Assembly: GCA_951640165.1 (NCBI GenBank)
Contig: OX621265.1
Location: 19,729,001-19,793,000, forward strand
From: Pseudoips prasinana
Taxonomy: Eukaryota > Arthropoda > Insecta > Lepidoptera > Nolidae
Direction: 5' to 3'
DNA: 64,000 nt
The translations under genes and the position numbers were made by a program. This document shows, one piece after another, positions 1 through 12,100 of this stretch. The notes beneath the pieces are model-generated. The model was not told the DNA's origin and searched no databases. It saw only the letters and a program-made list of their open reading frames with translations. Position 1 is the stretch's first letter, and each line of letters opens with the position of its first letter.

Positions 1-171
1 TATTGAGATTTTATTTCTACCAACAATTTTAACGCCATCGCGGTAAAAATTTGCGACACGGTTACGAGATAAAATTGACCAAATTTAATTGGGCGGATAG
101 TTGTCCCAACGGCGGGGTCCGGCTCAGTGCGGGAAATGGGCCTTTGTCCAAGGTGGTATACTCTTTAATGC

Positions 172-396
172 CTATGACGAGCTTAGGGTGACCATATTAG
201 TTTGTATAGACGGAACAGTATTGTCTTTATCTAGCTTTTTGGAAGCGCTGCAATCGGCATTTCCCATATTGGCCAGACGGCGGCGCTTCGATGTGCTAGA
301 AGGAACTGATGATGACGGTATGACCGTCACATCCAATGGAATATCCATATCGTCCTTTGGAGGATCTGGAGGGAGGTTAGGTGGGGGAGGGTCCAT
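172..396 (-). pseudogene. Possible LINE ORF1 N-terminal fragment
   Basis: A 74-codon frame starts at an ATG and is rich in Pro, Ser and Asp near its N-terminus, followed by a basic KRRR stretch. This resembles the disordered start of ORF1 (gag-like) proteins of insect Jockey-type retrotransposons, but no zinc knuckle or RNA-binding domain is present, so the assignment rests on composition and context only. The other strand is also open, so this could be chance. The AT-rich sequence at 400..690 would be its 5' leader and shows no gene of its own. Confidence 0.25.
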
Positions 397-809
397 TATG
401 GACGCCTCCCGGATTACAAATTAAAACAAACACAAACAAAATAAAGACTTACCATTCACCACAAATAACAATTAGGGTTAGTAACACATAAATCTGCGAA
501 TCACAATAGAAACTGGTGTCTCACCACCAAAAAAAATAAATAAATTTTAAAAAGTCTCTCTCAAATGTGTGTTGGCTATCAAACAACCCGGGAGCGAAAA
601 AACATCAAAATAAACAAAAACATATAGCGTTAATCCTGCTAAATATCAGTTTAATCCAGCAGGAATTTAATGACGAGTATCATGTGACACAAGCGAGTGA
701 GTTCTCGTCGACTTAAGAATCCCTTGAGAATGGCCTGTAAAGGACTGAAACACGTGTTGGATATCATACTGGTGCATGTAATTTGCGTACCGGTTTCTTC
801 TACTGGAGT

Positions 810-970
810 GGTGACCATGCACCGGAAGACAGGTCCCCTACAAGATGGATGGAAGCCACTAGATGCGGATAGCGCAAGACCGGCAATTGTGAAGGCATCC
901 AGCAGTTTTGGGGGGGAGGCCTTTGTCCAGCAGTGGACGTCTGCCGGCTGATATGATGATGATCACTTTT
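810..970 (+). mobile_element. 3' end fragment of an RTE-like LINE
   Basis: The translated piece ends in EAFVQQWTSAG, then a stop, then a short TGATGATGATCA tail. Related C-terminal pieces recur at 4850..5042 and 35020..35400 on the other strand and in shorter fragments elsewhere in the window. That repetition marks it as the end of a reverse-transcriptase polyprotein of a non-LTR element. The rest of the element is missing. The bases up to 1390 hold only AT-rich DNA with a CT-rich patch near 1230. Confidence 0.5.
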
Positions 971-1396
971 AAATTTAATTGTCATAGATATCTGCAAAGT
1001 AACGCCTAATTCCATTAAATAATAAATTTATTGTTAAAATGACTTTAAACAAGTGGCATTTAGGCTCAAAATCAAACAGCATTAACTATTTCTCAACAAA
1101 ATATTATATTTCATTTAACCTCTTCAAATAACAAAAAATACGCGCATAGCACCGATACCGTACATATTATAGAAGTGAAACGTCTACTTCTTTATTGTTG
1201 CACGTTCGTGGCGTCGGAATTATATATAGGTATATCTCTTTCTCTTTCTCTCGACAAAAATTGTGCCGTAACATGGCGCCCTTAACATTTGTCGTCTCGG
1301 AAGTTTCACTTCAAAATACATATCACATCTGCACATTTAACGTGTGAATAAATATTAACGTCATCATATATATTGCGTGTTAACACATTTTTTGGT

Positions 1397-1925
1397 TCCT
1401 GTCTGCTCATTCCCAAATGAACGGATATTTCACGCCTGCACATTTACCAACGGCAAAAATATTCCACGGCTGTACATTTTCGAAAGGCAAAAATATTTCA
1501 AGTCTGCACATATTTGGTCCGTCTACACATTACCTGCTTAATAAGAAGCTCCACATTGCACTTCAGTATATTTTAGTAAGCTGATATTTTACGTTTAGAC
1601 ATGTTCAAATGAAAAAATATTTCACGTCTGCACATTTTCGTGCGCACATATTAGACCCGTCTGAACATTATCACAAAAATTTCTCGTTTGCACATTTTCT
1701 GTGAACAGACATTTCATGTCTACATATTTCCAAATGAACGGATATTTCACGGCTGCACATTTTTGAACAGCAAAAATATTTCACGTCTGCACATTTTCGA
1801 ACAGCTAAAATATTCCACGGCCGCACAATTTCGAACGGCAAAAATATATCACATCTGCACAGTTTCGTGTGCACATATTTGTGCCGTCTACACTCTATCT
1901 GCTTCATTATAAGAAGCACCCCGTT
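1397..1925. repeat. Minisatellite-like array of about 33-bp units with a longer-period repeat
   Basis: A unit near AAAAATATTTCACGGCTGCACAT recurs about ten times with substitutions and indels, each copy followed by a short spacer around TTCGAACGGC. A longer period is also visible: the block with CCGTCTACAC, a CTGCTT motif and ATAAGAAG occurs near 1520 and again near 1890. The array lies immediately 3' of the zinc-finger gene and overlaps its last codons. Confidence 0.75.
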
Positions 1926-3143
1926 CGATGTCAACACTTGGAAAGTGTTCCTTCTTCTCAATTTTGATGTTATGTATTTTCATTTGATGTACCTGCAAGC
2001 TCCTCTTTTTCTCATATTTTTTATCACACAGATCACAATCAAAAGTCCGGCCAAAGTGTTTTTCTAATTTGTGCCTATTTAAGGCGCTGTTTAGTAGAAA
2101 TGCTTTACCACAATACTCACAAGTAAACTTCTTTACCTTCAAATGATTTTCCATGTGCTTATCAATATCTGGAACAGATCTTTTACATATATTGCACTTC
2201 ACTTTTTCTTTTTTCACTTCAGTATCCATATTACTATGTTTTCTTTTGATATGACGATCTAATATGCATTTTTGGTTGAATTTCTCGCCGCATTTGTCAC
2301 AGGAGAACTTTCTCAAATTATTATGGTCGTCTAAATGACGATTTAATGAATATTTCTGAGTGAAATTCTTGCCGCATATGGAACATGTGTGAGGTCTATT
2401 GTTGTCATGAATTTTTCTATGTAGCGACCTGGATTTGAGGTCATCGAAGACTAGGGGACAATATCTACACATGAATTTGTTATCGTGAGTTAATCTGTGC
2501 ACTTTTAATGATTTTAGGCACGTGAACTGTCGGCCGCAGATGTCACATTTCTGTTTTTCCTGTTTTGTGTGGATTTCGAGGTGTGCTTTTAAATGTTTTT
2601 TTGCGCTATAGGTCTTTCCGCATAAGGTGCAGATGAATGGTCTAAGTTTCTCGTGGACTGCTTGTATGTGTATTTTTAGATTGGTTGCATCGTTGAAGGA
2701 GCCGCCGCATAAGTCGCAGAGCTTTACTTTATTGGTGCCGTTGTGCCACATTATATGCTTTTTTAAAGTTTGTTTGTAAGCGAAATATTTGTTGCAAATG
2801 TCGCATTGAAATGTTTTGAAGTAACACTTTTTAACTTGTGTCGTGCGTCGAATTTTGCTGATGTGGCACTGTAGACTCTTTTGTGTGTGATATTTCTTGT
2901 GGCAATGGCTGCATTGGAAGGATGGGGGGTGTGATTTCATGTGGATCGAATACTTTTTATGCATGGTGAATGTTTTGTCGCATTGATTGCAATCGTAGCG
3001 TTTGTAATGTTCATTTTTTAGGTGGCTTTCCAATGTCTTCTTGACATAATAAATGGCGCCGCAAGGTTTACAAGTATATATTGTCGAGTTTTCCGTTTTC
3101 TCTTCTAATATTAATTCTTGTATACGATTTTTTAATGACTTTT
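1888..3143 (-). CDS. Exon 7 of the ZAD-ZNF gene: C2H2 finger array
   Basis: The acceptor TTTCCTTTCAG precedes the exon, which starts with the last two bases of a split Lys codon. It encodes a short Lys/Glu helix, then a finger CKPCGA...HLKNEH that reaches into the exon's 5' part, and about twelve more fingers with C-x2-C and H-x3/4-H spacing. Several are joined by non-canonical linkers rather than TGEKP. Translation continues through an upstream TTG Leu codon at 3033, so that is not the start. The last 11 codons lie in the neighbouring minisatellite. Confidence 0.93.
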
Positions 3144-6100
3144 CTGAAAGGAAACAAGTAACATGTATTTTTTATACTTCTTAAATCATAGTTAATTACT
3201 TAACTATTTCATTTCATTTATTACTTTTAGAATTTTAAACATAATTTAAAATGAATTGTATAAAGTAAGTGCGGATGGGAATCGAACCCACGATCCACGT
3301 GGCATCCGGTCCCATGTGCGTTAACCGCTCCGCCACCGCAGCGTTGTTCTCAGACTCGAATTTATACAATCCATTCGATATTTTATTAATCTAATTAAGA
3401 CGCTTTTAAAGCCGTCTTACCAAAAACCTACACGGCTAACAACGGTTGGAATGCCAATGCTTCGATCAGACAATTCCCACAAATGGCGCTTTAAGTTATT
3501 TATTTAAAGCTCAAAGTATTGACATTCCAGCCATAATCTAATATATATAGTAATCAATATTTTAAAAGTAAATAATATGTCGAGAACATTGTTCTTACAA
3601 TTCGGAAATAGACGGTGGCAGCATTGCCAAGCAGAGTTTTAATTTTAAATATAATTAGAGTAGGATTGTTAAGGGACTTAATCTAAATATCTTATAGAAG
3701 ATCATTGCTTGAAATGTAAAATTTACTTACTATTTCTTTTAGCACTAATTGATTTATTATTCTTTTCTACGTTCTGCTTAATTTCTGGTTTTTCCTCCTT
3801 TGCTTTTACTTTTTTCTCAACTGCAAAATATTAAAATAACTAATTATGATGGATAACACGGGCCAGTGCGCGTGGTTAGTAGGTAATTGATTTTCAAGGC
3901 GCAGGTCGTGGGTTCGATTCCCACCCAGGGCTGTTATTTTGTATGCATGAACACGTCTGTTTATCCTGAGTCTGGGTGTAATTTCTTACATAAGTATGTA
4001 TTTACAGAAGAAAGTAGTATATGTGATTGGCCTACTATGGAAACCAGATATGGTTTTCGTAGTAGGCCAATCTTAATGTCCCAAATAAAGATGCCCTGGG
4101 CTTTTACAAGAGCTATGGTAGGAAGAAAAGTTATAATAAAGTTAGTTTACTTCGTATTACATCGAATCAGGGGCAATAATATAATAATAATATCCTGGGA
4201 CATTATTTACACACGGCCATCAGACCCCAAACAAAGCAGAATTTGTACTATGGAAACCAGATAACTGATATACTATATACAGTATGTTAGGTTAAACGAG
4301 GGACATATTAAGGGAGGGTGTTCAGTATTCGATTCCCGTCCCAAATATATAAAAAACCTATAACCTAAATTTTTGACGCAATTGTCCTATAAAATACATT
4401 ATCATGAACACTGAGTGCGCAAGAAGTGAACAGTACCTAAAGTGATCACGTGGCAAGCTCGTGCGTAAACCCCGCCCTCCCCCCTCGCCCTTAGCGCAAG
4501 GGTGTATACACGTTGTGAGACTTTTGCGAAATTTTTGGCATGGTTCTGTTTGTTATTTATCAGTGTTTTTTTTTTGTTCATATTTTTATTAGTATCATAT
4601 AAGCATACACTATTGTGGGTTTGAATATGTCCCTCGTTTAAACTAACATACTGTATATTACTTTTATTTTGTAAATATATACTTATATAGGAAATTACAC
4701 CCAGACTCAAGAGAAACAGACCTGTTCATACACACAAATATCTGTCCTGGTTGGGAATCGAACCCACGACCTGCGGCGTGAAAGGTAAGTATTTACAAAC
4801 CACGGCCCATAGGCCCATCATTTCATTACATTAAATTAATATACAAGATCATCAGTCAATCTTGTAGGGGGCCTGACCACGTGGTCGCCACTCGAGAACC
4901 CTTCTGCCCCAGCGGCCGTCGGCTCTACCAGCTATGTGCCCCACCCACTGCCACTTCAGTTGGGTAATTCTTCGGGCTATGGCGGTCATTGGTTCGCCTG
5001 CGGATCTCAACCTTTCTGATTCAATCTCGCAGGGATACATCAGTCAGTGAAAACAGTGAAGGCGGAAATCTGAGATACATCAGAGAGATATAAAGAGAGG
5101 CTAACGAATCATCCCAATCAATTAGGACGCGTCAACAACTCAGAATCATGTGAAGCGACTGAAGCGCCACAACATCCTAGAGGTACAATGCAGACATTAG
5201 CGCTAAGCCCCAATGATTTGACTGCACGTATGGTGCAGCGGCTAAGACAGCGCTTCGCAGCTTCGTTTCGCGGGTTCGAGTCCCGGACAACTATTTGTGC
5301 GACCCAAAAATAATTGTTCTGAGTCTGGATGCAATTCGTGTAAGTCTATTATGTTTGTAAAGTACCCCGCGATACAGGGATTAGATTCCCTAGTGCGGAC
5401 GTTGTCTTTAAAAATAAAATAAAATTATGGGTGCTCTCGCTGGACAGCACACTCAGCATCTTAAACATTAAGACATGCCATTGACTCATAGTCTACAGAC
5501 TGATTGCCGATAAAAGAAAGAACAAAAAAGAAACTCGCAGGAAAACTCCTTGTTGAACCCTCTCCATAGCTTATTGGGTTACCCTGCCACTGTGTGCATG
5601 TAGCCCAAGACCGGAAGTTGTTAAAATCTTTGGTGTAGGTATTTGTCCATCAGTGCAAGTCTTTCGGCTGATATAATGATGAATATGAGATACTAGCTGT
5701 GCCCCACGGTTTTATCCGCTTTAAACTTTATAAATTACAGCCTATGTGTTACTCCAGGGTGTCAGCTAAGTCCATACCAAATTTTACTAAAATCGTTTCA
5801 GCCGTTTAGACGTGAAGAAGTAACAAAGATACACACTCACACACTCACAAACTTTCGCCTTAATAATATTACGAGGGTAATAATGTTTACCTTCATCTTT
5901 AACTTCTATTTCATTTTTAGTATCCACTTCTATGTGTATTTCTGAAAAATAAATATTTAATATTTATTTGTCATAATTAATTAATAATCAGTTAAAAGTG
6001 CGCGGTATTAGCGAACACAATAACTTTGAAATAATTTCTTCATAGGAAGTTTAACATAATTACCTCTTTTAATTTCCACAAAGTCTTTGTTTTCCGGTGG

Positions 6101-9100
6101 AAAGGATACATCTGAAATATAAATACACAAATTTAAGTACATAGTAAGCCTGACGTACTCTGATCTTAGAAACGAAACTACAATTACATAGGCGCTTCAG
6201 CTGTCTAGGATCCCCCAACGAATTTAATAAAAAATAAACAAGAGATTCCACTTCCCTTCAGAACAAAGTGAGAGACAGAAAGATATAAATAGGTGAGAGA
6301 AAAAATATAATCAAAGAAATGCAACTAGGAGAGCCAATTTTTTAAATAACTGAAATTAGTACACATTTACCTGTTTACATTTTTATCAATCAAACTGCAT
6401 AACAGTCTGTTGGCAACATCCTCGCAATACAATTTTATAACTTAAGTGCCTTTCATGCTGTAGGTCATGGATTCGATTACCACCCAGGACAGATATTTGT
6501 GTGTATGTCCGAACTCTTAGAATAAAAGTTGTTGCTTATGGTGTTAGCTGTCTTGTCCTGCGAGGTTGTTGGTGTTATACAAGTAACAAACGTATTAGGG
6601 TTTGAGCTCAGGATCAATCAAAATGTTATCTCGAATACTACGCAAAATCGTAGAACATAAATGGGGGTGATTCGGAATCTCCTCATCATAAAGTATCTAA
6701 ATTTTCCGTTTAAACGTCAACTCCTCGGCCACCCTATATATTCATGTATGTAATACATATTACATACATGAATATATATTTATCTTGATGACGATGCCTA
6801 CTTTAAGGGCAATATCCGTAGTCACTACATTTACTCCCTTTGTAATAACGATAAAAAAACCGGCCAAGTGCGAGTCAGACTCGCTCATGAAGGGTTCCGC
6901 AGCAGCAAGTATTTCAGTTGATTAAATGAAAGGTAAATTGCGGTTTGCGATTTATGAGGCATTAAAACAAAACTACTTACTAGATCTCGTTCAAACCAAT
7001 GTTCTTTGTTAGTTTACATGGTAATGTACAATAATGTACATCATATATTTTTTTTAGTTTTATCATTCTCTTATTTTAGAAGTTACAGGGAGGGGACAAG
7101 AAAGAACACGAAGTTTAGAAAAAAATTATACTATAAACCTCAATATCATTTTTGAAGACTTATCCATAGATACCCCACATGTAAGGGTATGATATTTTTT
7201 TTTTTAAATTTCAGTTCTATGTATGGGAACCCCCAAAATTATTATTCTTATTCTATTTTTGTGTGAAAATCTTAATGCGGTTCATAGAATACATCTACTT
7301 ACCAAGTTTCAACAGTACAGCTCTTATAGTTTCGGAAAAAAGTGGCTGTGACATATGGACGGACAGACAGACATGACGAATCTATAAGGGTTCCGTTTTT
7401 TGCCATTTGGTTTGTATTCACCGATATGACCTCGACTGTTCTATTAAAACTACTTTCTAATAACCTAACAATTATAATAATAGCATTCCTGGTCAAATTT
7501 CGGCTACGGCGGTCTATTCAACGGAAACTAGCCTACTAAACAGGATATTGTATAGGATTGTGCAGAAATGTGCGCCCAAACACGGGTGCACAGGTTCCTA
7601 ACTCACAGCAGCTATCCAAACATACATACATCGTCAGCCTGATATCGTTATGTCTGCTAGACATAGGCCTCCTCCAAAAAATAATTTTATTTTTCTCTCA
7701 CAATAGGTTATATAAGTCTTACGATTAGAGAACCTTAAAATTTCACCTATGTGAGAGACTGGTTGGTGCCTGATGAAGGTTTTTAAACGAAAACCTGTGT
7801 CACAGATCACCAGTGTGACCACACCCTCTACTCCTACTCCACTCATTATCTGCAGTTGAAGTCAACCTATACAGCACAAATAATAGACATAGAATTATTC
7901 TCACCATCATCAATTCCATCATCATTGTGAAATGTCTGGTTGTCATCAATAACCACTTGCTTATCTTCATTGTCATCATAAATAGTCTCAATCTTCACAT
8001 GTGCAATCTTCCCAGCAAGTTCATCTGAAAGAACAGGACAAAACAAGAGTGAGAATTTTATTTATTTACTAGCTATGCCCCGCGGTTTCACCTGCGTTAA
8101 AGATTTGGCGTAAAAGAGTAACAAACATACATCTATACTCACAAACTTTCGCATTTATAATATTAGAATGATGTGTACCTCTAGCGGGTTTGGCAGTGCC
8201 GGAATAGCCCGCAGATGGTAGATTTTTTCCTACTTACTTAGTCATTCAGCGCGTACGCAGTCCCCACTACCAAAAATTACTCATCCGAGTTATCCACATT
8301 AGGAATAATCGGGACAGGGGTCAACCCATTCGCAGTGCAATGGATAGGCCTCGACCTGGGGGAACCGTCTTCATGATCACTGTGTCCCCTATGCCAGGTA
8401 AGTATTGGACAATATATCCATATTTTGGACAATTTACACAATATCTTTATAAATTGTAGCATATGTGTAATTCTGATGTATAAACTATATTATTGTAAAG
8501 TTTCAATAAAATCCATTCAGTAGTTTTTACTTGAAAGAGTAGCAAACATTTATCCATACTTACAAACTTTCGTGTTTATAATATTAGGTCTTTACCTATG
8601 AAATTGCCGTTCTGCAGTACTGGCCATTTCAAATCAAAATAATTTTTGTTTGGCTAAGAATTCTAATTTCAAATTAATTTTGTTTTAAAAACATGGATTC
8701 TTTTTTCCAAAAGTAGTCATTTCTTTATTGATTAGTGTTACATTTTCATCGCATTTCAATCTTTTTCGTCATCATGGATACGTTAAAAATTCGAGTAATT
8801 ATGGAATATGAGTACCGTCGTGGCAGCAACGCGGCACAAGCGGCACGCAACATCAACGACGTTTACGGAGCTAACACTACAAACCAACGCACCACCTGTT
8901 ATTGGTTTGCTCGCTTCCGTTCTGGAAATTTCGACCTGAAAAATGAACCTCGCGGTCGTCCGAAGACTTTGGTCGACAATGACGAATTAAAGGCGGTTGT
9001 GGAAGCTGATGATACACAATCTACGGCTGAATTAGCAGCAGCTTTCGACGTTAGCGTCAAAACAATATTGGTCCATTTGCGTCAAATTGGCAAGGTAAAA

Positions 9101-12100
9101 AAGCTTGACAAATGGGTGCCCCACGAACTCAATGATCGCCAGCGCGAAGTACGCGTCGAGACGTGCCTTGCACTGCTCAACAGACACACAAATGAAGGAA
9201 TTTTGAACCGCATTGTTACCTGCGATGAAAAATGGATTCTGTTTGATAACCGCAAGCGCTCAGCAAGTTGGTTGGATCCTGGTTCAGCACCTAAACAATG
9301 CCCTAAACGAAAACTTACCCCTAGAAAAGTGATGGTCACTGTTTGGTGGTCTAGCGCCGGTGTGATTCATCACAGCTTCTTACCAAACGGGGTGAGCATT
9401 ACTGCAGATGTGTACTGTGAAGAACTGAGCACAATGATGGAGAAGCTGGCGCATCTCCAACCAGCATTGGTCAATCGCTCGTCTCCGCTGCTCCTGCACG
9501 ACAACGCGCGACCTCATACTGCACAGCAGACGGTCTCCAAGTTGCAAGAACTGGGGTTGGAAGCTCTCCGTCATCCGCCCTACTCACCAGACCTTGCGTC
9601 TACAGACTACTACTTTTTCCAGAATTTGGATAACTTCTTGGCGGGAAAAAAATTCAATACCCGAGAGGCAGTACAAAATGCCTTTGAAGAATTTGTTGCC
9701 TCCCGTCCAGCTGATTTCTTTAAGAAGGGCATCAATAAACTGCCACTGCGATGGCAAAGATGCATTGATTGCATGGGTGATTACTTCGATTAATACAAAT
9801 AAAAAAATTCATGAAAAAAATTCGTTTAAATTTTTTCATACAAAACGGCAATTTCATAGGTAAAGACCTATTATAAGTAGGATTTAAGTATGCTTAGGTT
9901 TGTGTATTCTTATTTATAGTCCAATAAAATGTTGTTATTATGTTGAGCATTGTGATGTGAAAGAGGATGTAGTCACAAAGATTGAAAAAGGTATGCTGAG
10001 ATGGTTTGGCCTTTTAGAAAGGATGAATGAAAGAAGATTGACCAAAGAAGTATACCTGGCCTGTGTGAATGGAACAACCAGAAGGGGAAGACCTCGTCGA
10101 ACATTCTCTGACCAAATCGGAGATGTTCTCAAGAAAGGTCAGGGAAGTACCCTAAACCAGCGAGCATGTATGAAGAATATAATGACAGTAATTGAGGCAA
10201 AAGACGTGTGCAAAGATCGTGACAAATGGAAATCCGTTGTCTCTGCCTACCCCTCTGGGAAACAGGCGTGAATCTATGTATGTATGTATGTAAAATGTTG
10301 TTAAACCTATCTCCAAGTTTAACTGTCACCGTGGACCAACAACCCTCGATGAAAGAAACCAGCAAAAATAAAATGTGACGTCAGATGTTACTCTTGATGC
10401 GATGTTCTACGTTACTCACTTCATAAACAACAATATCTTTAAAAAACTGAAAACTACAAGCTGTTGGCTATATATGTGATCTGGAGTATTGCTTCCACTT
10501 CATTTATCATGCCTGAATAAGGAAGGTCCATAATAGAACATAGGAGCAATAGGTACTCAATGGTCTAAGTCCTGTAGATAAGGTACCTGTCAGCCAAAGT
10601 ATGTCTACTGCTGGACAAAAGCCTCCCCAAAGAATGGCGATATGCCATAATCGCCAAGGTTGGCAGACAGGCTGGCGATTTCAGTTTGATGGTCACAGTT
10701 CACAGAAAAATGCTGATGCCTTCTCAGGTAGGTATTCAATCTGTCGATTTCTACGCCCCCCGCAGGATGAGATGGGGTGATGATATTCTATGCCATCACC
10801 ACACAGCAGTCCAAGATATAGGTAGGATTAAATCTAAATACTACAGAAACTCACTTGCACAATACACATTGAACTTCTGTTCACAAGACAGAACTTGCTC
10901 TTTAAATTCTTTGGCTTCTCTAAGTTTTCTTATACATCTGTTACAAATTGAATAACTTGCTTCCAAGATTGGTGTTGAAATCTGAAACATACAGAGACCA
11001 AATTCTTAGCATTTTTTGGATTCATTGTATGGAAACTGGTTCCATCATGTTATATAATAGGAGAGAACACTCGAAAGAATCTGAGACTTGCAACTCAGAC
11101 TAAGGTAGGACAGGCTAGAAAATTAAACAATGCTGCATATTGGCAAGGCACAGAATGGCCATCCTGGGGCTGACATATCCAGAACCAGGACTACAAGGAT
11201 CTACCCCTAAGAAGCGTACTGGATTATGTGCACACTTCATTCAGGGCTCTAGGGATAGAATATAAACCAGTGGGGGATAGTACAAAAGATCCTGAAGGGT
11301 CGAAGTGCTGTATGCAAGTACACCCCAACAAAGATAAGATGAGAGTAGGGCCCCCTGTAATGCATCAAGGCTCACCTGCTCTGTCTCTCAGTGTTCCACA
11401 CTCTTCCTACCCAAAGGATACTCATTGACATGTGAGTGACGTTCATAATCTAAACACTAGAAACAAACATAAGTTGTGTTCTCAATACCATCGTCTTCAT
11501 AAAGTACATCGATCTTTTGTTGGGCTAGGCCTTCAATTTTATAATAAAATACCAACGCATGTAATTCGAATGCCTCTAGATGAATTTAAGTCGGAGAAAA
11601 AAAAATGTTTATTGAAAAAAGCATATTATACAATCAAAGAATATATTGAGGACGAAACCGCTTGGTAGCTTAGTTAGAGCTTGCAATGGACACACAAATT
11701 ACATTTACCAATATTTTTAATTTATAAAATTACTTTTATAGTTATTATTTTTTTGGATTTATATAACCCATTTCTTTTTTTTCTATTGTTATTTTTAATT
11801 TCATTTGACATGTTTGTAATTTAATTTGGTATGTAGTTTAATTATAATGTATTTCTTTTTCTATTGAAGTGCATAAGTGTATGTAATGTACAGACGCCAG
11901 CATATCAAGCTGCCCCAATCTGTCAAATTTCCCCAATAGAAAGTGAACCTTATGCTCATGTGATAAAGTTAAAAATCTATAAAAGAAATTTGACAGATTG
12001 GGGTAGCTGGATGTGCTGGTGTCTGTACCTAAGTGCAATAAATATTTTTGATTTTGATTTTTTGATTCTAATAGAATACCTATGGAAGCTTCTAATAATA

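Noticed and set aside
1140..1270. Possible further copy of the CT-rich MITE at 42779
   Set aside because: Only a CT run and a short CGTCGGAAT similarity (shared with 25120) are seen; no inverted ends.
3033..3033. Start of the zinc-finger protein at an alternative TTG codon
   Set aside because: The reading frame continues upstream through a further complete finger cysteine pair and a splice acceptor, and connects in phase to six more exons; TTG is an internal Leu codon.
3271..3342. Functional tRNA gene
   Set aside because: A and B boxes are present but no proper anticodon arm can be drawn; SINE heads in the window look the same.
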